Of a stretch of DNA of 64,000 bases, positions 1-8,287 are shown piece by piece; position 1 is the first letter of the stretch, and each line of letters starts with the position of its first letter. The translations under genes and the position numbers were made by a program. Below the pieces are notes generated by a model, which ran no database searches, was not told the DNA's origin, and was given only the letters and a program-made list of their open reading frames with translations. The DNA comes from Deinococcus deserti VCD115 (lineage in GTDB: Bacteria > Deinococcota > Deinococci > Deinococcales > Deinococcaceae), in the NCBI RefSeq assembly GCF_000020685.1, contig NC_012526.1, positions 2,620,001 to 2,684,000 of the forward strand. The letters are read 5' to 3'.

Positions 1-850
1 CGGGCTCGTCGACACGCACCAGGGTCAGCAGACGGTTGGCCCAGTCCGGGAACAGGTCATAGAACAGGATCAGGCTCTTGATCGGCGTGAACGGCAGAAT
101 GACGGGCCGGTAGACCTCCATCGCGTCCACGACGCCACGAGCGACGTACGCAGCCTCCTGTACGGGCTCGTTCATATGCGCACCGAAGCCGCCTGCTTTG
201 ATGTTCGCGACATTATCGAAAATTGCCGTCCGGGTCGTCACTGGCAGCAGCACACTGACCTTGATCCCGGTTTTCTCGACGTGCATCAGTTCCTGACGCA
301 GAGACTGCGTCATGCCTTCAATAAAGGCTTTCGTCCCGGCGTACACGCCCGTGAAGGGAAAGCTGATGCGCCCCTCTACCGAGGAGGTGTTGATGATGTG
401 CCCGAAGCCCTGGCGGCGCATGACAGGCACGGCGGCCTGCACCCCGTACAGGACGCCCATCATGTTGAGGTCGATCAGGTCACGGGTTCGGCCTTCATCG
501 CTGTGCTCGACAGAATCGATGAACCACTGCCCGGCATTGTTGAACATCACGTCGATCTGTCCGAAGTGGTTCACGGCCGCTTCAACAAGACGCTCGACCT
601 GCGGCCGCTCACGAACGTCAGCGGGCATCACCAGCACCTCGCCGCCAAGCTCCCGCGCCTCCTGCGCCACCCGCTCAAGAGCCTCCACGTTCCGCGCTGC
701 AAGGACGACCCTGGCGCCCCGGGCCGCGGACTCGAGAGCGACCGCCCTCCCTATGCCACTCGACGCCCCGGTGATCACCACTACCCTGTCTCTCAGGGCG
801 CCGCGTGCGTGAGCCCGCTGGAGCGCACGCGCCGCCAGGGTCAGCGTCAT
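1..850 (-). CDS. SDR-family oxidoreductase, partial at left edge
   Basis: Short-chain dehydrogenase/reductase; 283 codons are visible from an ATG at 850 and the frame stays open to base 1, so the C-terminus is outside the window. The Rossmann nucleotide-binding motif TGASSGIG is at residues 27-34, NNAG at 104-107, the catalytic serine in NTSSVEG near 156, and the YxxxK catalytic pair (YAGTK) at 170-174. These are the classical SDR signature residues, so an NAD(P)-dependent oxidoreductase is secure while the substrate is unknown. It is divergent from the type III PKS cluster, 388 nt away, with no sign of co-transcription. Confidence 0.93.
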   Translation of the reverse strand, partial: MTLTLAARALQRAHARGALRDRVVVITGASSGIGRAVALESAARGARVVLAARNVEALERVAQEARELGGEVLVMPADVRERPQVERLVEAAVNHFGQIDVMFNNAGQWFIDSVEHSDEGRTRDLIDLNMMGVLYGVQAAVPVMRRQGFGHIINTSSVEGRISFPFTGVYAGTKAFIEGMTQSLRQELMHVEKTGIKVSVLLPVTTRTAIFDNVANIKAGGFGAHMNEPVQEAAYVARGVVDAMEVYRPVILPFTPIKSLILFYDLFPDWANRLLTLVRVDEP

Positions 851-1238
851 GGCAGCAGCACTGCCCAAAGCAGCAGTCCGGAATGACGGCGAAGTTCGAT
901 GATTGGCCCGACTCATCCGTTCACCGTACGAACTGGTGGGTAAAGGCGTTGGCGGACCACGTGAAGATGGATTCACCCCGAAGCTGCGAGGAACGCCATG
1001 GGGACACAGCGTTTCAATGGTTCTTTGCAATGTTCCGCCGCATCCAGTCGTCGTATGACCCGCAAACGACAGCGCACGTCCCTGCTTCCCGGTAGAACTG
1101 CGGGAGAGCTCGCAGCTGGGAGTGTACGCAGTTCCGGCGAACGGCCCCACTCACCTTCCGCTGAGAGCACGACTCCTTGCCCTAGGCCGCTTTAAGAAAC
1201 CAAGCGGAAACAATCAGCTTGCCCCCCTAGGGTGAGGT
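851..1238. other. intergenic region between SDR and type III PKS
   Basis: About 390 nt between two divergent genes. Short overlapping open frames exist on both strands but none has a recognisable product or convincing start. The only regulatory signal I see is the -10 box at 1228-1233 for the PKS gene. Confidence 0.6.
1228..1233 (+). promoter_or_regulatory. -10 box TAGGGT of a leaderless promoter for the type III PKS
   Basis: TAGGGT fits TANNNT and ends 5 nt before the ATG at 1239. This spacing would start the transcript at or next to the start codon. No clear -35 was found. Confidence 0.5.
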
Positions 1239-2374
<1,136 letters not shown>

Positions 2375-2375
<1 letters not shown>

Positions 2376-3073
2376 TGAAGCTGGATTTATCCCGGCGGGC
2401 AGCCTGGCTGCGCGAACGTATGGACGAGCCGGACTGTGACCCGCAGAAACTGCGGCGCACATACGCCCAGTTCGGCGTCATCAACGCGCTGGTGTCCGGG
2501 TGGCGAAGAATCTACATCCGGGACCTGCGGCCTGGGCTTTCGCCCGTGGTCCCGCGCACCCTGCTGGACATCGGGTGCGGCGGTGGGGACGTGCCCTTCC
2601 GGCTGGCCCACTGGGCCCGGCAGGATGGCCTGAAGCTTGACATCACCGCCATAGACGCCGATGAACGCGCCGTCGCCTACGCTTCAGCGCGGCCTGCCCA
2701 TCCGCAGGTGCGCTTCCGTCAGGCCCTCAGCAGCGACCTCGTGCGGGAGGACCGGCACTTTGACTTCATCACGTCCAATCATCTGCTGCACCACCTGACG
2801 GCCGAGGAGCTGACCATCCTGCTGCAGGACAGCGAGCAGCTGTGCCGTGAGCTGGTGATCCATAACGACATTGAACGCAGCGCCCTGGCCTACGCGGCGT
2901 TCAGGACCGGAACCGCGTGGGTTTTCCCAGGATCGTTCATCCATGAGGACGGGCTGCTGTCGATCCGCCGCAGCTATGCACAGGCGGAACTGGCCGCGCT
3001 GGCCCCTCCGGGCTGGGTGGCCCGGCGGCAGTTTCCCTTCCGCAACCTGCTGACCTACCGCCCCCATGCTTGA
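2375..3073 (+). CDS. class I SAM-dependent methyltransferase of the PKS cluster
   Basis: 232 aa from the ATG at 2375, which overlaps the PKS stop codon by 1 nt (TGATG); an in-frame TTG at 2372 is a less likely start. SAM-binding motif I is visible as LLDIGCGGGD near residues 63-72, followed by the acidic motif II region (ITAIDAD) and a conserved HHL segment. It belongs to the class I methyltransferases often found beside bacterial type III PKS genes. By context it probably O-methylates the polyketide pyrone or resorcinol. It overlaps the next gene by 8 nt, so translation of the three genes is probably coupled. Confidence 0.9.
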
Positions 3074-4202
3074 CGTGCTGATCGTGGGTGGAGGGCCTGT
3101 CGGCCTGTACCTGGGCTGCCTGCTGGCTGCGCGCGGCATGAATTTTCAGGTGCTCGAACGCCGCCTCGCACCTGGGTCTCATTCACGCGCCATTGGCATT
3201 CATCCACCATCCCTGGAAGCCTTCGCCCGGCTGAACCTGAGTCAACCACTGCTGGACGCCGGAGTCCGCATGACCGGTGGGATCGTCCGCAGCCAGCGCG
3301 GCCTGCTGGGAGAACTCAGCTTTCAGGGAGCCTCGTCTGCCTTTCCGTTTATTCTCTCGCTTCCCCAGCAGCAGACCGAGCAGATTCTCGAGGGGCGGCT
3401 CTCAGCGCTGGCCCCGGGTGCCCTGCACCGGGGTGTAGAGGTGCAGGCATTTCGTGATGAGGGCTCGCATGTCAGCGTGACCGCCCGGACCGAGGGGCAG
3501 ACCAGAACCCTTCAGGCCCGCTTTCTGGTGGGGGCAGACGGGCGCCGCAGTCTGGTGCGGCACCTGGCCGGCATCACCTATCCAGGCGGGACCTATCCGG
3601 ACAAGTACCTGATGGGAGACTTCCCGGACACCACAGCCTTCCGGCAGGCAGCTGTTCTTTATCTGGCTGAAGCCGGGGTGGTGGAGTCCTTTCCCCTGCC
3701 TGCCGGGCTCAGGCGCTGGGTGGTCCGCACAGATACGCTGCTTCACGGGGAAGCACCGGCCGAGCTGACCACGCTGGTCCGGCAACGGACGGGGCTGTAC
3801 CTGCCCGCAGGGGAATGTCACATGCTCAGCGCCTTTGAGGTGCGTCACCATGCTGCCCGGAACATGGTAAGGGGCCGGGTACTGCTGATTGGCGACGCCG
3901 CCCATGAGGTCAGCCCCATCGGTGGGCAGGGCATGAACCTGGGCTGGCTGGATGCCGACGCCCTCGCGCCACTGCTTCAGGAGGCCGCTCAGGATTCTCT
4001 GGCCGCTGGACGCATGGGAATTTATGAACGGAAGCGCCAACGCGCGGCACGCCTCGCCACCCGGCAGGCTGAGCTGAACATGTTGTTCGGCCGGCCCGGA
4101 CGTGGGTTTGCCCGTCAGGCACGCGAGCAGCTGCTGAGGGGTCTGCTGGCTTCCCCGGCACAGCCGGCGCTTGCCCGCGCTTTTACCATGCGCTGGCTGT
4201 AA
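3066..4202 (+). CDS. FAD-dependent monooxygenase (UbiH/PHBH type) of the PKS cluster
   Basis: 378 aa flavoprotein hydroxylase. The N-terminal FAD dinucleotide-binding motif is VGGGPVG, there is a central DG motif (LVGADGRRS), and the C-terminal FAD/ribityl-binding GD motif reads LLIGDAAHEVSP. These three motifs in order define group A aromatic hydroxylases. It is the last of the three overlapping genes, so its likely substrate is the polyketide ring, by analogy with SrsC, which oxidises alkylresorcinols to quinones. The start ATG lies 8 nt inside the methyltransferase frame. A geranylgeranyl-reductase-like role is possible but less supported by context. Confidence 0.92.
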   Translation: MLDVLIVGGGPVGLYLGCLLAARGMNFQVLERRLAPGSHSRAIGIHPPSLEAFARLNLSQPLLDAGVRMTGGIVRSQRGLLGELSFQGASSAFPFILSLPQQQTEQILEGRLSALAPGALHRGVEVQAFRDEGSHVSVTARTEGQTRTLQARFLVGADGRRSLVRHLAGITYPGGTYPDKYLMGDFPDTTAFRQAAVLYLAEAGVVESFPLPAGLRRWVVRTDTLLHGEAPAELTTLVRQRTGLYLPAGECHMLSAFEVRHHAARNMVRGRVLLIGDAAHEVSPIGGQGMNLGWLDADALAPLLQEAAQDSLAAGRMGIYERKRQRAARLATRQAELNMLFGRPGRGFARQAREQLLRGLLASPAQPALARAFTMRWL

Positions 4203-4261
4203 AAAACCGCAGGCGATGAGGGCGGTTGTTCCTCCGTTTGAGCAACCGTTCTGAGACCCTT

Positions 4262-4277
4262 GCAGTCTTCGGACTGA
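4262..4277. terminator. UUCG tetraloop hairpin between convergent genes
   Basis: A 5-bp stem CAGTC/GACTG closes a TTCG tetraloop at 4263-4276 between the convergent monooxygenase and GNAT genes. There is no long T-run on either side, so its role as a terminator is plausible but weak. Confidence 0.4.
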
Positions 4278-4326
4278 AGGGGGGGCTGGTTTTCCGCAGC
4301 AACAGGTCAGGCACCATCCCTGCGCG

Positions 4327-4863
4327 TTAAGGCTGCAGCGCCCGCCACATCCAATGCTCGCTCAGAACCTGACCGTCCCGGCGCACGGCGTCAGGCTGTG
4401 TGCCCCACACGGTAAAACCATGGCGCTCGTACAGGCGCCGAGCGGCGTGCTGGGTGTCCATAACGGCCAGATGGAGACTGGTCACGCCCGCCCAGGTCAT
4501 TGCTTGGGTCAGCGCCGCCCGCATCAGCGCGTCCCCACACCCCCGCCCGCGGGCACTGGACAGCACTGATACCCCGAACACATTGACCCGGTGGGCAAAG
4601 ATGGCCGGCTTTTCGCGCGCCAGGGTCAGGAGGCCCACCAAGTGGCCGTCCAGAAACGCCCCGAAGCTGGTAGCTGTGTCCGAGGGGGTCAGGCGGTCGG
4701 CCACGCTGTCCAGCGAACGGGCCGCAAACTCGTCTGCGGTGGTCAGGAAGGCCAGCGGGTCGCTGCGCAGGGCGGACAGACGGACTTCACGGTAGACCGC
4801 AGCGTCCGCAGTGTCCAGGAGCCTCACCTGGAGCAGGCTGTCACTCAGCCGGTCGTCAGGCAT
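4327..4863 (-). CDS. GNAT-family N-acetyltransferase
   Basis: 178 aa from the ATG at 4863. Acetyl-CoA-binding motif A appears as [10 protein letters not shown], with the typical C-terminal [10 protein letters not shown] segment of motif B. The start at 4863 overlaps the upstream hydrolase stop by 8 nt and is preferred to an in-frame start 24 nt upstream that would increase the overlap. Transfer of an acetyl group from acetyl-CoA to an amine is the family reaction; the acceptor is unknown. It is co-transcribed with the nitrilase-family gene. Confidence 0.9.
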   Translation of the reverse strand: MPDDRLSDSLLQVRLLDTADAAVYREVRLSALRSDPLAFLTTADEFAARSLDSVADRLTPSDTATSFGAFLDGHLVGLLTLAREKPAIFAHRVNVFGVSVLSSARGRGCGDALMRAALTQAMTWAGVTSLHLAVMDTQHAARRLYERHGFTVWGTQPDAVRRDGQVLSEHWMWRALQP

Positions 4864-5779
4864 GGACCGCAGATCCCAGCGGCACATGCTCGGCTGGGGT
4901 GGGCCGGTTCTGGGCAGCGTGGCGGTCGCGCCAGTTCAGAACGTGGCCGTCACGCCGGACCTCCCGGGTCAGGCGCAGATCCAGGTCGGTCACCAGCCAT
5001 CCAGGTGCGTTCCACTCCCCCTGCGCCACCACGCCGTCGTCCGGCAGACCGTTGTCAGCGGGGGCGTAGACGCCGGTCTGCCCCACCGCGTCCTCCACGG
5101 CGTAGGTCCAGGGCGCGTCAGCAATCAGGGGAGCATGCACCGCATACAGCTGGTTTTCCAGGGCGCGGGCCATGCTGCCCACCCGCACGCGGGTGTAGCC
5201 GGCACGGGCTCCGGTAAACGAGGGCACGATCAATACTTCTGCGCCCCCTTCGGCCAGGGCGCGGGCCAGTCCGGGGAACTCGCTGTCGTAGCAGATGGCA
5301 ACCCCGAACTTCACACGCTCCCCATCCACCAGAGGAAGCTCGAAGACCCGCACGCCTCTGCCCGGCGCGATGCCCCATTCCTCGTCCTCGAAGCGCGTCA
5401 TCAGCAGCTTGTCCTGATGGCTGTACCCGCCGTCCGGCCCAAACACATAGGCGCGGTTGACGAACGTGCCGTCCCCGGCGTCCACCGGCACGCTTCCGGC
5501 CACGATGGCCACGTCATACTGCCGGGCAAGCCGCGCGTGCACGGCCAGAAATTCCGGCAGCAGAGCCTGCAGTGCAGGGCGCATTCCGTGGATGTCGTGG
5601 TGCAGTTCGGCCGGCAGCAGGCTGATCAGTTCCAGCGCGGCGTATTCAGGAAACACCAGCAGACGGGCGCCCTGCCGGGCTGCGTCTGCAACCCAGCGGT
5701 CAAGCTTGGCCTCGAACGCGGCCCAGCCGTCCAGAAAGTCGATGGGATAGGCACCCGCCGCGACACGTAAGACCGTCAT
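4856..5779 (-). CDS. carbon-nitrogen hydrolase (nitrilase superfamily)
   Basis: 307 aa amidase/nitrilase-like enzyme. The catalytic Glu-Lys-Cys triad is seen as Glu45 in VFPEY, Lys124 in HQDKLLM and Cys163 in AICYDSEFP. The start at 5779 is chosen because the family's N-terminal strand begins there ([12 protein letters not shown]) and a TACCAT -10 box lies 6 nt upstream; an in-frame start at 5815 would run into the divergent gene. Such enzymes hydrolyse omega-amides, nitriles or carbamoyl compounds; the substrate here is unknown. A linked GNAT is common beside this family. Confidence 0.93.
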   Translation of the reverse strand: MTVLRVAAGAYPIDFLDGWAAFEAKLDRWVADAARQGARLLVFPEYAALELISLLPAELHHDIHGMRPALQALLPEFLAVHARLARQYDVAIVAGSVPVDAGDGTFVNRAYVFGPDGGYSHQDKLLMTRFEDEEWGIAPGRGVRVFELPLVDGERVKFGVAICYDSEFPGLARALAEGGAEVLIVPSFTGARAGYTRVRVGSMARALENQLYAVHAPLIADAPWTYAVEDAVGQTGVYAPADNGLPDDGVVAQGEWNAPGWLVTDLDLRLTREVRRDGHVLNWRDRHAAQNRPTPAEHVPLGSAVHA

Positions 5780-5785
5780 GGACCC

Positions 5786-5791
5786 ATGGTA
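5786..5791 (-). promoter_or_regulatory. -10 box TACCAT, leaderless promoter for the hydrolase
   Basis: On the minus strand TACCAT is followed by 6 nt and the ATG at 5779. It sits 11 nt from the divergent -10 box of the opposite gene, so the two promoters overlap. Confidence 0.55.
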
Positions 5792-5801
5792 GAGCGCCCC
5801 G

Positions 5802-5807
5802 TACACT
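5802..5807 (+). promoter_or_regulatory. -10 box TACACT, leaderless promoter for the MTHFS-like gene
   Basis: TACACT is followed by 6 nt and the ATG at 5814, leaving no room for a ribosome binding site. Confidence 0.6.
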
Positions 5808-5813
5808 GACTTC

Positions 5814-6434
5814 ATGACGCATGCTGCTTATGCGGTGACTCCCGGCGCCTGGCGCGAGCAGGTGTGGACCACCCTGATGCGCGAAGGGCAGTGCAGCTAT
5901 CCATTGCCGCCCCACGGGCATCATCCGAATTTCAAGGGTGCGCGGGCGGCAGCCGGGCACCTGCTTCGCCATCCGGACGTTGCCGCGCTGAGGGTGCTGG
6001 TGGTGGGGCCGGAACGGGCGCTGTATCCCCTGCGCAAACTGGCCCTTCAGTCCGGCGTCACGCTGTACGTGCCGCACCAGAAAAAGGCGGGCTGGTACTG
6101 GCGCGTGACTGACCCGGGCGGCGCGAAACTCAGTGCCCTGCCGGAATATGGCGAGCCGGTTCTGCGTCCCGATGGGGCCCAGGGCGTGGTCCTGGGAAGT
6201 GTGGCCGTGGACAGACAGGGTGGGCGGCTGGGCAAAGGATTCGGCTGGGCCGCGCGTGGCCTGCATCTGGACCTTCCTGAATTCACGCTGGCCCACCCGC
6301 TGATGCTCTCGGCGCAGCTGCCGTGCCTGCCCGACTCGGTGGTGGCGCTGATCGGTATGCCCGGCGGTGTGCAGAATCCCAAGACATTCCCACTGGCTGC
6401 CGTCAGCAGCCCCTCTTTAGACTCGGGAATATGA
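5814..6434 (+). CDS. 5-formyltetrahydrofolate cyclo-ligase family protein (MTHFS-like)
   Basis: 206 aa protein of the 5-formyl-THF cyclo-ligase family (COG0212). It shows the N-terminal WREQVWTTL region, the basic [11 protein letters not shown] segment, and a variant of the C-terminal nucleotide loop, [11 protein letters not shown], close to the family GxRLGxGxGYYD. True MTHFS converts 5-formyl-THF to methenyl-THF with ATP. The altered loop and the [10 protein letters not shown] segment resemble the divergent MTHFS-domain subgroup, so folate activity is not certain. It is followed, with a 4-nt ATGA overlap, by a DinB-like gene. Confidence 0.85.
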   Translation: MTHAAYAVTPGAWREQVWTTLMREGQCSYPLPPHGHHPNFKGARAAAGHLLRHPDVAALRVLVVGPERALYPLRKLALQSGVTLYVPHQKKAGWYWRVTDPGGAKLSALPEYGEPVLRPDGAQGVVLGSVAVDRQGGRLGKGFGWAARGLHLDLPEFTLAHPLMLSAQLPCLPDSVVALIGMPGGVQNPKTFPLAAVSSPSLDSGI

Positions 6435-7012
6435 GCCGGAAAAAAGCCATTGTTCCTACGGTCGTGACGGTCGCCACCGTCGGTGTGGCAGCCGGAGCAG
6501 CCTACCTGGCGCGGGTGCGCAAGAACGACGTCAAGGACTTCATGGTGTCGCGGGTGCTCGAGGCCCCGGCCGGGCGCAGCAGCTACACCGAACTGGGTCA
6601 GAGCCTGGAACGCTCCGGAACCTTCCTGGCTGGCCGGGCAGCGCGGGCCGCCGATACCCCCGCCAACCGTGAGTTGCTGGGGCATATCATCAGCATCGAA
6701 CGCTGGGGGCAGCAACGGCTGAAAGCTGCGTTGGGTCAGCAGGATTTTCAGCGCGACGAAGCCCGGCAGTACCGTCCGCCCCAGGACGCCAGCCTCCGGG
6801 AACTGCGTGAACTGCTTTCGCAGGTTCGCGCTGGTACGGTCGAGCTGGTCCGCCAGCTGCATGTCACGCCTCCGGACGACAGTCTGACGGTGGAGCACAA
6901 TGGTCTGGGACCGCTGACGGCCAAGGCCTGGGTGCGTTACCTGACCCAGCACGGCGATCTGGAAAGCCGCCGGCTGCGCTCAAACCGTGAGCCTGAAGGC
7001 CTGGGAAACTGA
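6431..7012 (+). CDS. membrane-anchored DinB-like four-helix protein
   Basis: 193 aa from the ATG at 6431 that overlaps the previous stop (ATGA). Residues 7-27 form a single hydrophobic segment after a short basic N-terminus (MSRKK), so it is probably membrane-anchored. The remainder, with LLGHIISIERWGQQRL and VEHNGLGPLTAKAWVRYLTQH, resembles DinB/DUF664-type helical bundles, a family expanded in Deinococcus. Only part of the usual metal-ligand histidine set is seen. Function is unknown and the family assignment is tentative. Confidence 0.7.
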   Translation: MSRKKAIVPTVVTVATVGVAAGAAYLARVRKNDVKDFMVSRVLEAPAGRSSYTELGQSLERSGTFLAGRAARAADTPANRELLGHIISIERWGQQRLKAALGQQDFQRDEARQYRPPQDASLRELRELLSQVRAGTVELVRQLHVTPPDDSLTVEHNGLGPLTAKAWVRYLTQHGDLESRRLRSNREPEGLGN

Positions 7013-7072
7013 GCCTCCATGTGGCAACCTGGATGATTCCTGTAAGACCCCCTTCTTTACCCTGAGGCCAAG

Positions 7073-8152
7073 ATGAGCGTCCTGAACAGCATTCTGAGCA
7101 CATTAGTCCAAGAGGGGGTCAGTGACATTCACCTGAGGTCCTTCAGCGCCCCAGCCGGGAGGGTCAACGGCGAAATCAAGCGCTTCGGCAATACCGAACT
7201 ACTGCCCGAACACATTGAGGAATTTACGCGGGAAATGATGGCGCGCCCCGGCATGTGGGAAGAATTCACCACCACCCGCGAGGCCGACTTCGCCTATGGA
7301 ATTCCTGGGCTGGCCCGTTTCCGGGTCAATGCCTACTTCCAGCGCGGCACCCTGGGGCTGATCATGCGCGTCATTGAGACAAAACCCATTCCCACTTTTG
7401 AGGAACTGGGCCTGCCCCAGCAAACCTTTGAGCACCTCGGGGCCCAGGAACGCGGACTGGTGCTGGTGACCGGACCGACTGGCTCGGGCAAGACCACCAC
7501 CCTGGCCAGCCTGATCGACTACATCAATGCAACCCAGGCCGTCAATATCGTCACGCTCGAAGACCCTATCGAGATCCTGCACCGAGATAAGCAGGCCATG
7601 ATCAGCCAGCGTGAACTGGGCAGCGATACCATGAGCTTCAGCAACGGCCTGCGCGCTGCCATGCGCCAGGATCCCGACGTCATCCTGATCGGCGAAATGC
7701 GCGACAAGGAAACCGTGGAAGCTGCGCTGTCGGCCGCTCAGACCGGTCACCTGGTGCTGAGCACGCTGCATACCCAAGACGCCATCCGGACGGTCAACCG
7801 CATCATCGACTTCTTCGCGCCGCACGAGCGCGAACAGATCCGCCAGGGCCTCTCGGAAAGTCTCGTAGGAATTGTCAGCCAGCGCCTGCTGCCCAAACTG
7901 GGCGGAGGCCGTGTGCTGGGCATGGAAGTGCTGCTGGGCACGCCAACCGTGCGCGAGTGTGTCAAGGACCCCGACCGGACCGAGGAAATCAAGCAGGCCC
8001 TGCTGGAAGGTGGCCTGCGCGGCATGCACACCTTCGACCAGCATCTGGGCAACCTGGTGATGTCAGGCATGATGAGTGAAGAGGACGCCATGGCTTCTGC
8101 GACCAGCCCACACGAGCTGAAGATCCTGCTGATGCGTCAGCAGTTCGCCTGA
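7073..8152 (+). CDS. pilT: type IV pilus retraction ATPase PilT
   Basis: 359 aa secretion-type AAA ATPase that powers retraction of type IV pili (twitching motility, DNA uptake). Walker A GPTGSGKTT is at residues 134-142; the Asp-box (VTLEDPIE), Walker B (DPDVILIGEMRD) and His-box (TGHLVLSTLHT) follow in the normal order. The C-terminal segment DAIRTVNRIIDFF corresponds to the region around the PilT AIRNLIRE motif but is divergent. A GAGG ribosome-binding site lies 5 nt before the ATG, and a TACCCT -10-like box lies 9 nt upstream. It stands alone, with no other pilus genes nearby, and is followed by a strong terminator. Confidence 0.94.
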   Translation: MSVLNSILSTLVQEGVSDIHLRSFSAPAGRVNGEIKRFGNTELLPEHIEEFTREMMARPGMWEEFTTTREADFAYGIPGLARFRVNAYFQRGTLGLIMRVIETKPIPTFEELGLPQQTFEHLGAQERGLVLVTGPTGSGKTTTLASLIDYINATQAVNIVTLEDPIEILHRDKQAMISQRELGSDTMSFSNGLRAAMRQDPDVILIGEMRDKETVEAALSAAQTGHLVLSTLHTQDAIRTVNRIIDFFAPHEREQIRQGLSESLVGIVSQRLLPKLGGGRVLGMEVLLGTPTVRECVKDPDRTEEIKQALLEGGLRGMHTFDQHLGNLVMSGMMSEEDAMASATSPHELKILLMRQQFA

Positions 8153-8174
8153 GCGCAGCACAGAGCAGGCAACA

Positions 8175-8206
8175 GGTGGGCGCCGGATATGGCGCCCGCC
8201 TTTCTT
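8175..8206 (+). terminator. intrinsic terminator after pilT
   Basis: A 10-bp stem with one G-T pair (8175-8184 with 8191-8200) closes a 6-nt loop and is followed by TTTCTT. It ends the pilT transcript. Confidence 0.85.
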
Positions 8207-8287
8207 GTATTTATCTCACGGAAGCCGGGAAATGCCGGGTACAACGATGTATGCGGGCCTCAAGCTGACGAGACCCGCTTTCCACAA

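Noticed and set aside
176..886. 236-codon plus-strand frame opposite the SDR gene
   Set aside because: It is the antisense shadow of a gene with all SDR motifs.
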